From: JBAZGH01 sp041652935
GTDB taxonomy: Bacteria > Patescibacteriota > Patescibacteriia > Patescibacteriales > XYC2-FULL-47-12
NCBI GenBank assembly: GCA_041652935.1
Contig: JBAZGH010000039.1
Location: 1-7,395, forward strand
Direction: 5' to 3'
Length of the DNA stretch: 7,395 nt
Below the pieces are notes generated by a model. The model was not told the origin of the DNA. It did no database searches and worked only from the letters and a program-made list of their open reading frames with translations. Of the stretch, positions 1-6,271 are shown piece after piece. Made by a program: the position numbers and the translations under genes. How positions within the stretch are numbered: position 1 is the first letter of the stretch; the number at the start of each line of letters is the position of its first letter.

Positions 1-562
1 CCAACTTTGTGCTGGTAGCGTTAACGGCGCAGTAGCTCCATTCTTCTTTGGCTTTTTCGTATTTAACAACTTGCAGTGGCTCATCCCTCAACGGCTGATA
101 TAACTCAACCGCGTCTGAAGTGTTATTTAAAGCTATTCCGCTTTCCTTTCTGAAAACTGTTAAATAATCTCCGGCGCCGATAGTTATGTTTTCTAAATTC
201 ATAATTCTTAATTCATAATTCTTATTTGTAGCGTCGGATAAAATCCATCCTTCCAAACTAACATCCCTGTCTCCTTTATTAAATAATTCAATAAATTCAT
301 TGTCATTGTCACTTCCCGCCGGATTGGGTAAAATTTCGGAAATTATAATATCATCTGAATAATCATATTGGCTGGACAACTCATTTTCTATCTCAACTTC
401 ATCCTCGCCACCGCCGGTAATTATATTAGCCGCGCCCTTAGTAATAGTAGTTGTAACCGTAAAATCATTAAAATTATTACTGGTGCTTTGCCCGTTTATT
501 TTCCGGGCAACGCTATTCGGGTCGTCTGCCTTGGGCGCGTTGTCTTCGTTGTCGCCATCATC
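1..562 (-). CDS. Lamin-tail domain part of the split ComEA-like exported protein (C-terminal fragment, runs off the left edge)
   Basis: Reading the minus strand from about 562 to the left edge gives an uninterrupted frame of about 187 codons. It continues the product of the gene at 496-1260, but in the -1 frame. It begins DDGDNEDNAPKADDPNSVAR, the usual end of a lamin-tail domain, and so completes the first such domain. After an acidic Gly-rich spacer, a second lamin-tail domain follows: IIISEILPNPAG, then NEFIELFN, then SLEGWILSD, then GAGDYLTVF, then SDAVELY. These are the characteristic strands of the immunoglobulin-like LTD fold. The frame is still open at position 1, and the last visible residues (KEEWSYCAVN) lie close to where LTD domains normally end. 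In secreted bacterial proteins LTDs are thought to mediate surface or nucleic-acid-associated binding; no catalytic residues are seen. A TTG at 563-565 could serve as a start if this part were translated alone, but without a ribosome site. Most likely it is one gene with the upstream fragment. Confidence 0.75.
197..224. repeat. Two perfect tandem copies of a 14-bp AT-rich unit inside the lamin-tail coding region
   Basis: The 14-bp unit attcataattctta occurs twice back to back (197-210 and 211-224). On the coding strand this reads as an alternation of AATTATGAAT and TAAGAATTATGAAT and encodes NYELRIMNL without breaking the frame. The same AATTATGAATTAAG-type repeat is familiar as dispersed low-complexity sequence in other bacterial genomes; that comparison is from memory. 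Confidence 0.7.
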
Positions 563-1260
563 CAATTTCCATAGGCAACCTGGTCTATTATTGCATCACC
601 TAATTTTAAAATGATAACATCGCCGGCATTGTTTAAATTTCCCTTCGGCTTTTCAATGACAAAATATTTTTCCAAAGTGCCGGATAAAAGATTCTGCGCG
701 CCGCTGCCTTCAAACAAAGACCAGCCGATTAAATCCACCGGCTGGCCGGTTCTATTATATAATTCCACAAATTCAACCTCCCCGTCCGCCGGGTCAGCTA
801 CAAATTCGTTTATTACGACATCTCCATATTTATAAATAATTTTGTCAAAGCCTATATTCGGCGCGGCCACAGGTGGAGCGGGAGCTTCAGGAACCGGTTC
901 TGGCGTACTCTCTGGTTCGGATTCATCCTCCGGCTCGGGAACTTCTGCCCCGCTTCCAACCGTAATTAAATCTTTTATATTGTTAAAGGTAACATCCCCG
1001 ATTCCAGAGACGTTTTTTATCTCTTCAATAGTTTGAAAATCTCCATACTCTGTCCGATAATCAATAATCGCCTGAGCTTTACTCGGTCCGATGCCCGGAA
1101 GAGTATCCAGCTCTTCTAGGGTAGCGGCATTGATATTAATTAACTCAGAGGCATCCACAATATTTGGATTTGAATGCAAAATTTGTAGAATTTGTGGATA
1201 AAAAAAGCCCGTTAGGGCAATTATAAAAATAAAAATGATTTTTCCTCCTTGGTTGATCAT
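496..1260 (-). CDS. Exported ComEA-like helix-hairpin-helix / lamin-tail domain protein (N-terminal fragment, frameshifted)
   Basis: The product has a hydrophobic N-terminus (about residues 8-25, after one Lys) that looks like a signal anchor. Residues 39-101 form a ComEA-type double helix-hairpin-helix: the INxNxA entry motif (ININAATLEELDTLPGIG) and hairpins LPGIGPSKAQAI (54-65) and VSGIGDVTFNNI (84-95). Such GxG hairpins bind the DNA backbone non-specifically; in ComEA they capture incoming DNA outside the membrane during natural transformation. A Pro/Glu-rich linker follows (about 105-134), then the start of a lamin-tail domain (about 140-233: VVINEFVADP, EFVELYN, GDVIILKL, VAYGNW). The last 21 residues (MMATT…LPGK) are out-of-frame sequence after a 1-nt deletion; the true continuation is in the fragment at 1-562. 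The ATG start lies 18 nt after the propeller gene stop, so the two genes are probably co-transcribed. The start itself has no ribosome site; a strong AAGGAGG lies inside the gene. The DNA-binding role is well supported by the fold; involvement in competence is inference, since no comEC or pilus genes are visible. Confidence 0.85.
   Translation of the reverse strand: MINQGGKIIFIFIIALTGFFYPQILQILHSNPNIVDASELININAATLEELDTLPGIGPSKAQAIIDYRTEYGDFQTIEEIKNVSGIGDVTFNNIKDLITVGSGAEVPEPEDESEPESTPEPVPEAPAPPVAAPNIGFDKIIYKYGDVVINEFVADPADGEVEFVELYNRTGQPVDLIGWSLFEGSGAQNLLSGTLEKYFVIEKPKGNLNNAGDVIILKLGDAIIDQVAYGNWMMATTKTTRPRQTTRIALPGK
559..564 (-). other. Single-base frameshift splitting the ComEA/lamin-tail gene
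   Basis: On the coding strand the reading is GGA AAT TGG ATG ATG GCG, giving GNW then MMATTKTTRPRQ and a stop at 496. Adding one G after TGG (CCA at 562-564 on the plus strand) gives GNW-DDGDNEDNAPKADDP, the standard lamin-tail continuation, followed by about 187 stop-free codons with a second LTD. The fault is therefore one missing G (plus-strand CCC reduced to CC). No X-XXY-YYZ slippery heptamer is present at the site. It is either a real inactivating deletion or an assembly or read error; the preserved downstream sequence means any deletion would be recent. Confidence 0.85.
1200..1218 (-). terminator. Short terminator-like hairpin inside the signal-peptide coding region
   Basis: On the coding strand GCCC-TAAC-GGGC is followed directly by seven T residues. 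The stem is only 4 GC pairs, so intrinsic termination would be weak. It lies within codons for the N-terminal hydrophobic segment (ALTGFF), where T-rich codons are expected, so it may be coincidental. Confidence 0.2.
1244..1250 (-). promoter_or_regulatory. Perfect Shine-Dalgarno AAGGAGG located inside the start of the HhH gene
   Basis: AAGGAGG sits 8-14 nt downstream of the A of the annotated ATG (1258-1260) and 7 nt before an in-frame ATT codon at 1234-1236. The ATG has only AT-rich sequence upstream. Either the sequence is a chance Gln-Gly-Gly coding stretch, or translation begins at the non-AUG codon, removing eight residues including the only Lys before the hydrophobic stretch. The ATG start is kept because of that positive charge. 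Confidence 0.4.
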
Positions 1261-1278
1261 GCTTATTTATTTTTTCTT

Positions 1279-3396
1279 TTATTTCAAATACTCGCAATAT
1301 TCATATCCGCCGATATCGCTAAAAGCCTGCGCATTATCTTCCCAATCACTACCGAAATATTTTTCCGCGATTTCATCATTGGCCACCCATTGCAGGCAAA
1401 AATTTTCATTAACATAAAAAATTTCATCAAACCTATTGTTTTTTATCAGCGAATTCGGCTCTAAATTCATTGGATTGCTGTTAATCTTTATTCCTAAAAC
1501 GCTGCCAGCGGCATACTTTGAAATATCAACAATAATAAAACTATCAAATGCAGCGCTGCCTACATAAGCATAATTATTAACAACAAAAATCGAGTCAGCT
1601 CCAAAAAATCTGTCATCGCTTATGGATTTGGCAACAGACGGCGTTGAGAAAGGATTTCCAATATTCATAATAGTAAAATAATTATTTTGCAAAGTCGTAA
1701 TATACGCATAATTACCGGAAATGCTAATTGAATTAGCATCATTAAGAAAAGTGGAGCCCTGTTTAGAAGACGCTATTGTAATAAAGTTTGGATCAGACGC
1801 GTTAACAATGGTTAATCTGTCGCTTTCCGGCGCAACTGCAAATACTAGCCCGCCGGCAATATCCATTTCCGCAATGCCATCTAGGTAGGTGTCGTCTTTA
1901 ATTGAGCCAGCCACTGCCGGGCTTGCTGAATCGGAAATATCAACAACTGTTAAGCGATTATTATTTTTAGAAATAACATAGGCAAAATTACCATCCACCC
2001 GCATAGCGCTTATGCTGTCTAATTTTAAATTGTCCTGCACTGATCCAACAACTGCGGGATTAGCTTTATCTGAAATATCAACCGTTGTTAAACGGCTGCC
2101 GGCGAACGAAGTTACGTAAGCGTAATTTCCTGAAATATCAATAGAGTTGGGTGTATATAATTTTTCATTATCCCTGATTGAGCCGACCATAACTGGTCCG
2201 GCTGGATTAGAAATATTTAAAATGACTAAATAATTATTATTATAGCCAAGGGCATAAGCATAGTCGCCAAGAACATAAACATCGCTTATCCCGCTTAAAT
2301 AGAAATTGTCTTGGATAGATCCCGCAATTATCGGCGCGGCTGGATCAGACACATCAATTATGGTGAGTTTATTATTATTTCTAGCAGTTAAATAAGCGTA
2401 ATTGCCGGACACAAACACTGAACTAATGCCATCCAGTTTATCAGAGTCGCTAATGACGCCGACTACGAAAGGATCAACTTCAATATTAGATTTCAAGGTT
2501 GTAAACGACATTATTTCAGTTGTCGCGCTTAACCCGCCAGCATTTATTGAAGTAATAGTATAATAATAAGTTGTATTACTAATTAAATTTAGCAAATTAA
2601 CGCTATGATTAATTGTTTGATTTGCATTAAAACTAATGCTTGAGGCAGCTGATAAAGATGAATTTAATGAGTAAATTATTTTACTGTCTGCCGCCTGGTT
2701 AGTTGACCAACTAATAATAGCGGAAGTTTTTTGCGCGACAGCCGCCCCGAAAGAAATAGCTAGCGTATTTTCGGTTTGGTCCGGCGTGCTGGTCGCGATT
2801 GATTCGTTCGGCGTTTCTGCGAACTCAGGACCGCTGAAGACCGTATCGGCTTTTATGGCTGAACTGCTTTCCGGGATATTTTTATCTTTATTAATAGTTG
2901 TTGTTTCCAGCGAGACAGCAGATGGAATATAGTCCTCCGCGATCTCTATCGGGGCTCCTATTATATAATTTGTAAAAAAAGAATCCGGCACATCATCTAT
3001 TTTTTTGTTCCAGTCTGCGCCGTATAGTTGTTCTGCCATGGCTTCTGTTTTTAGCGATCTTAGAATCCCTCCTTTAGCGACCGCGTATACTTCGGGATTG
3101 GTGGTAATTTTTACCATCCTAATGCCGGGCCTATAAGTCACGTTTCCTTTTAGTGGTATTTGAGCCATTTCTTCATCGGTTATAACGGATACCTTTAAAA
3201 AATCAACAAACCAACTGTTAAATGTCTTGCTGTTGGGAAAAACATATCTGTTGCCGTCAGCCGCATAATAATAGACCGCGGAATCGCTCCCCTTGATTAA
3301 AGAATCAACCTGGATAGATGCCTCTGCAACTTTTAAATTAAAAACCGGTAAAACAAATAAAATCAACAGAACTGTCCAAAAAATATTTTTTTTCAT
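1279..3396 (-). CDS. Exported surface protein: Parcubacterial N-terminal module, FnIII domain and seven LVIVD beta-propeller repeats
   Basis: The start is the ATG at 3394-3396 (705 aa). A longer reading from GTG at 3438 would put the promoter inside the gene and add CYNKQNNN before the signal peptide. Residues 1-26 are a signal peptide (MKKN, hydrophobic core, AEA|S cleavage site). Residues ~32-150 hold the module with SDSAVYYYAADGNRYVFP, NVTYRPGIRMVKI, VYAVAKGGILR and YGADWNKKIDDVPDSFF, a combination seen in many Parcubacterial exported proteins and of unknown function. A Ser/Thr-rich linker (~165-210) follows. Residues ~212-302 are a fibronectin type III domain (ISWSTNQAADSKIIYS … YYYTITSINAGG … SFTTL). 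Residues ~311-628 contain seven LVIVD repeats of 45-48 residues (consensus GNYAYV … LTIVDISDPANP … VVGSI), which fits a closed seven-bladed propeller. A degenerate copy of the N-terminal module ends the protein (~644-703). No transmembrane anchor or sortase motif is seen. It probably acts outside the cell in adhesion or ligand binding; the ligand is unknown. The protein is low in Cys and has no enzyme motif. Confidence 0.88.
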   Translation of the reverse strand: MKKNIFWTVLLILFVLPVFNLKVAEASIQVDSLIKGSDSAVYYYAADGNRYVFPNSKTFNSWFVDFLKVSVITDEEMAQIPLKGNVTYRPGIRMVKITTNPEVYAVAKGGILRSLKTEAMAEQLYGADWNKKIDDVPDSFFTNYIIGAPIEIAEDYIPSAVSLETTTINKDKNIPESSSAIKADTVFSGPEFAETPNESIATSTPDQTENTLAISFGAAVAQKTSAIISWSTNQAADSKIIYSLNSSLSAASSISFNANQTINHSVNLLNLISNTTYYYTITSINAGGLSATTEIMSFTTLKSNIEVDPFVVGVISDSDKLDGISSVFVSGNYAYLTARNNNKLTIIDVSDPAAPIIAGSIQDNFYLSGISDVYVLGDYAYALGYNNNYLVILNISNPAGPVMVGSIRDNEKLYTPNSIDISGNYAYVTSFAGSRLTTVDISDKANPAVVGSVQDNLKLDSISAMRVDGNFAYVISKNNNRLTVVDISDSASPAVAGSIKDDTYLDGIAEMDIAGGLVFAVAPESDRLTIVNASDPNFITIASSKQGSTFLNDANSISISGNYAYITTLQNNYFTIMNIGNPFSTPSVAKSISDDRFFGADSIFVVNNYAYVGSAAFDSFIIVDISKYAAGSVLGIKINSNPMNLEPNSLIKNNRFDEIFYVNENFCLQWVANDEIAEKYFGSDWEDNAQAFSDIGGYEYCEYLK

Positions 3397-3417
3397 ATTG
3401 TTAACAATAATATTATT
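3397..3417. promoter_or_regulatory. Two overlapping perfect palindromes directly upstream of the propeller gene start
   Basis: ATTGTTAACAAT (3397-3408) is a perfect 12-bp palindrome that abuts the ATG of the propeller gene. AATAATATTATT (3406-3417) is a second perfect 12-bp palindrome overlapping it by 3 bp. Together they occupy nearly the whole predicted leader between the extended -10 and the start codon. No Shine-Dalgarno sequence is present there. They could be an operator for a dimeric repressor or a leader RNA hairpin; AT-rich sequence makes small palindromes more frequent by chance. Confidence 0.4.
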
Positions 3418-3426
3418 ATTTTGTTT

Positions 3427-3435
3427 ATTATAGCA
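3427..3435 (-). promoter_or_regulatory. Extended -10 promoter for the propeller / HhH gene pair
   Basis: TGCTATAAT is a perfect extended -10 (TGnTATAAT) located between the kinase stop (3443-3445) and the propeller ATG (3394-3396). No good -35 hexamer is seen at 16-18 bp, as is common for extended -10 promoters. The expected transcription start near 3420 gives a leader of only about 25 nt without a ribosome site. It would let the two secreted-protein genes be expressed apart from the kinase operon. Confidence 0.6.
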
Positions 3436-3442
3436 CACAATC

Positions 3443-6271
3443 CTAAGTAAGTTTTCCTATGTTATTTTTTTCACCTATAATCCTCTTTATCTCCTCCACT
3501 AATTTTCTCGGCTCGGTCTCCCCCTTAAAAATAAACCCGTCCGCGCCGAGGTCTTTCGCCTTTTTTTTGTCCGCCTCGCTGTCAAAATTAGTCCAGACGA
3601 CTATCGGTATATTCTTAATTTTAGGGTCCTGCCTCGCTTTTTTCAAAAAATCCCAGCCCTGCTGGGCCATAGTATAGATGCTTCCGTCCGGCATCTCTTT
3701 CGGGATGACAATATCAAGCAGTACGGCGTCTATTCTCGCGGTTTTGGCGATTACCAAGGCCTCCTCTATATTTTTCGTGTTATAGAAATCAAAGCCGTTT
3801 TTTATTAAATAATCCTTATACATGTCTATTAAATTCGGCTCGTCTTCTACCATTAAAATTTTCGGCCGCGCCGGAGTTTCCCCTTCCGAAGCGGCTGGAG
3901 TTTTATTATCCATACTTTTAGAATTATCTTTATTAAAATTATCGCTTTTATCTCCGCCTTCTTTCTCCCGGCTGAATATCTCCTCCGCCCGCTTCTTATT
4001 TTTAGACAGAACTATCTCTTTCTGCCCCCGATAAATTGGAAGGCTGAAGCTGAAGGCCGTCCCTTTGCCCGGTTCGCTTTTTTCCAGCTTTAATTCTCCG
4101 CCGTGCCCGTCCGCTATCCTCTTCGCTATGTATAATCCGAGGCCGGAGCCGTCCGGGCGCATCGCCTCGCTCTCTTTACCGCGGGAAAATTTTTTAAATA
4201 AATTTTTTTGGTCCTGTTCGCTTATGCCGGCGCCGGTGTCGGCTACTTTTATTTTTAAATAATCTTCACCTGATTTTTCATAAGATACGCTTACGCCTCC
4301 CGCGGCGGTATAATAAACCGCGTTGTCCAGCAAATTGGAGATGACATGCACGATTTTTTTCGGGTCGCAAAAAACTTTCGGGACGGCGAAATCCGAACTT
4401 TCCACTTTTATTTCCAGCCCCTTTTCCTTCGCTTTCGGCATCCGCTTCTTCTCTTCAACCTGGCTCTTTATTATTTCGCCGATATCGGTCTCTTTCGGCG
4501 CGAGCTCCATTTTCTGCCCCTCCAGCTCGAACGCGTCCCAAAAATCCTTAATCGTCTCCGACATCCGCGTCAGCCCTCCCTTCAAGTACTCCATCCCCTT
4601 TTTATAATCAATGCTCTTGTCCTCCAGCATGGAAAAGGCGTTGCGCATAACCGAGAGCGGGGTGTTTAACTGATGGTTTACAATATGGAGGAAGTCGGAC
4701 TTTATATTTAAAAGCTCTTGCAGGTACTGGTTTTTTTCCTTAATATCTTTAGTTTGTTCGTCCACTTTTCCCTGTAAAGTTTCATTGAATTTCGCCACTT
4801 TTTTATACAGCCGGGCGTTTTCAATGGCAATGCCGGCCTGCTTGGAAAGAGTATTTAACAGTTCTAAATCTTCGGCGGTATAGGCGTCGCCGGAAATTTT
4901 TCCGCCCAGGACAATGAGGCCGATGAGCTTGGCTCCGCTCATTAGGGGCAGGCAGAGCGAGGCCTCAATATGCTCCATATTGTCATGCAGGCGCTTTAAA
5001 TCATCTTTTTCTTTTTTGTTTTTGGCGTCGCTGGCTAAAAGCAATAATTCGTCGCGCACCAGCGGCGCTTTTGTCTTTTCCAATCTTTTAGTCAAGGCGC
5101 TGTCCTGCACGAGCGAAATTCCGTTCTTTTCGTTAAAGCCGATTACTTTGGCGATTTGGTAGTGGGTGGGCTTGTCTCGCCGAAGTCCTGACGCAGTCGG
5201 GACGGAGGCGGAATTTGTGTTGGGTTCAATCAGCAATACTCCGGCGCGCTCCAACTGCATGGTTTTTCGGATTGTGTCCACGATTAAATTAATAATTTTC
5301 TTTAAATCAATGGAGTAGGTTAACTCGTCGGTCAATTTGTTGATTGTTTCCTGGTAGGAGTAGAGGGAGGCGAAGAGATATTTGTTGGCTAAATGTTTTA
5401 AAAATTTATCTACCCTGTAAAATAGAAACACAAACAGAGGGGCGATAAAAATGCCTGTTGCCAAAGCGGATTTTGAAAAAACACTGCCGAATAAATTATT
5501 ATAAAGCCAAATTAAAAAATAAAAGATTATGTAAACAAAAATAGATATGCCGAAATAAATAAAAATGTAACGGGCGACGATGCGGATGTCCATGAGGCGG
5601 TAGCGAATAATCGTATAGGCGATAATACCTAAAAATATAATAATAAATACAAAACCTACTGGATAAAACGGAACGCCGTAATTAGTTAAAAAATCAACCG
5701 CCGCCAATGAATAAAAAATCATCGCCCACAAAAAATATTTTATCTGATAATATTTGTAAGGCGATACATCTCTGTGTCTTAAAGAAAATATCAACAAAAA
5801 AAGTATTCTAAAAAGTAGCAACAAGAGCAAAGATAGATATAATAAATGCCCAAAGCCGACTTTTGGGTAATATCCCCAAGAGAATTGATAAAAACCGTCA
5901 ACAAAATAATTAGTATTAAACAATAGTAATTCAAAAACTACAGAGGCGGTGTAAGAAAAAAAAAGTAAAAACTTATCCAGTTTGCCTTTAATATCCAGAA
6001 AATGAAAGAAAAAATGAAAAAATGTTACCGGAATAAAAATAATGCCGGCATATCCTACTCGCACTAAAATTTCCACTAACTCTGTATTGGCAGTATTAAA
6101 CAGAAAAAACCAGCTTAGCTGCCACCAAGTTGTTACTAAACACACCAGGGCGAAAGTGACATTTATAGCTGATTTTTTATTTTTCAAAAAAATAAAAGCC
6201 CCCATGCAAAAAAACAGAATTGCACTTGTAAGCGGGGGCAAAGAAAAAATGGAAAGTGATGTTATACTCAT
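3443..6271 (-). CDS. Membrane hybrid histidine kinase: 7TM-type sensor, GAF, HisKA, HATPase_c and C-terminal receiver
   Basis: Numbering is from the upstream ATG at 6289; the chosen start is Met7 at 6271, whose ATGA overlaps the thioesterase stop (6268-6270), so translation is probably coupled. About 8-9 hydrophobic segments occupy residues 19-292 and resemble the histidine-kinase N-terminal 7TM sensor. A GAF domain spans ~315-495 (ASLCLPLM … KLIGLIVLGGK … LSKQAGIAIENARLY), then a coiled coil (~500-530). The H-box is NHQLNTPLS with phosphoacceptor His539. The ATPase has N-box NLLDNAVYYT (652-661), G1 DTGAGI (684-689), the F-box LFKKFSRG and G2 GSGLGL (714-719). After a charged linker (~760-806) a receiver domain follows with acidic pair E815/D816, phosphoacceptor D859, T900 and K922; all key residues are intact. 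The D859-to-helix loop is about eight residues longer than usual (MPDG SIYTMAQQ GWDFL). The GAF domain contains an in-frame palindromic insertion (residues ~361-374). No output domain exists, so phosphate must pass to an unseen partner. The membrane half is far more AT-rich than the kinase half. The ligand is not identifiable. Confidence 0.92.
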   Translation of the reverse strand: MSITSLSIFSLPPLTSAILFFCMGAFIFLKNKKSAINVTFALVCLVTTWWQLSWFFLFNTANTELVEILVRVGYAGIIFIPVTFFHFFFHFLDIKGKLDKFLLFFSYTASVVFELLLFNTNYFVDGFYQFSWGYYPKVGFGHLLYLSLLLLLLFRILFLLIFSLRHRDVSPYKYYQIKYFLWAMIFYSLAAVDFLTNYGVPFYPVGFVFIIIFLGIIAYTIIRYRLMDIRIVARYIFIYFGISIFVYIIFYFLIWLYNNLFGSVFSKSALATGIFIAPLFVFLFYRVDKFLKHLANKYLFASLYSYQETINKLTDELTYSIDLKKIINLIVDTIRKTMQLERAGVLLIEPNTNSASVPTASGLRRDKPTHYQIAKVIGFNEKNGISLVQDSALTKRLEKTKAPLVRDELLLLASDAKNKKEKDDLKRLHDNMEHIEASLCLPLMSGAKLIGLIVLGGKISGDAYTAEDLELLNTLSKQAGIAIENARLYKKVAKFNETLQGKVDEQTKDIKEKNQYLQELLNIKSDFLHIVNHQLNTPLSVMRNAFSMLEDKSIDYKKGMEYLKGGLTRMSETIKDFWDAFELEGQKMELAPKETDIGEIIKSQVEEKKRMPKAKEKGLEIKVESSDFAVPKVFCDPKKIVHVISNLLDNAVYYTAAGGVSVSYEKSGEDYLKIKVADTGAGISEQDQKNLFKKFSRGKESEAMRPDGSGLGLYIAKRIADGHGGELKLEKSEPGKGTAFSFSLPIYRGQKEIVLSKNKKRAEEIFSREKEGGDKSDNFNKDNSKSMDNKTPAASEGETPARPKILMVEDEPNLIDMYKDYLIKNGFDFYNTKNIEEALVIAKTARIDAVLLDIVIPKEMPDGSIYTMAQQGWDFLKKARQDPKIKNIPIVVWTNFDSEADKKKAKDLGADGFIFKGETEPRKLVEEIKRIIGEKNNIGKLT
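5178..5210. repeat. Palindromic element inserted in frame within the GAF domain of the kinase
   Basis: Arms GTCCTGAC (5185-5192) and GTCGGGAC (5196-5203) pair 7 of 8 around a GCA loop. A second outer pair, CGCC (5178-5181) and GGCG (5207-5210), flanks them across a 3-nt internal loop. The element encodes the Arg-rich, loop-like SVPTASGLRRDKP, which interrupts the GAF domain between the VLLIEPN strand and YQIAKVIGF. The length is compatible with the frame. It resembles in-frame palindromic elements such as those of Rickettsia; membership of a dispersed family cannot be shown from one copy. Confidence 0.55.

Noticed and set aside
559..575. Programmed -1 ribosomal frameshifting as an explanation of the split gene
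   Set aside because: No X-XXY-YYZ heptamer occurs in the correct phase (GGA AAT TGG) and no clear downstream pseudoknot was seen. A simple one-base deletion or read error explains it better.
1795..2480. Repetitive DNA in the propeller region as a possible CRISPR or tandem repeat
   Set aside because: The repetition is at protein level only (45-48 residue LVIVD units) with diverged DNA; there are no constant repeats or unique spacers.
3397..3438. Upstream GTG start for the propeller gene, giving 719 residues
   Set aside because: The extra 14 codons are Asn-rich AT sequence containing the perfect extended -10 TGCTATAAT, and the signal peptide begins cleanly at the ATG at 3394-3396.
4346..4669. 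Plus-strand open frame of 107 codons opposite the kinase catalytic domain
   Set aside because: Antisense shadow of the HisKA/HATPase coding region; the His- and Leu-rich composition is typical of reverse-strand reading.
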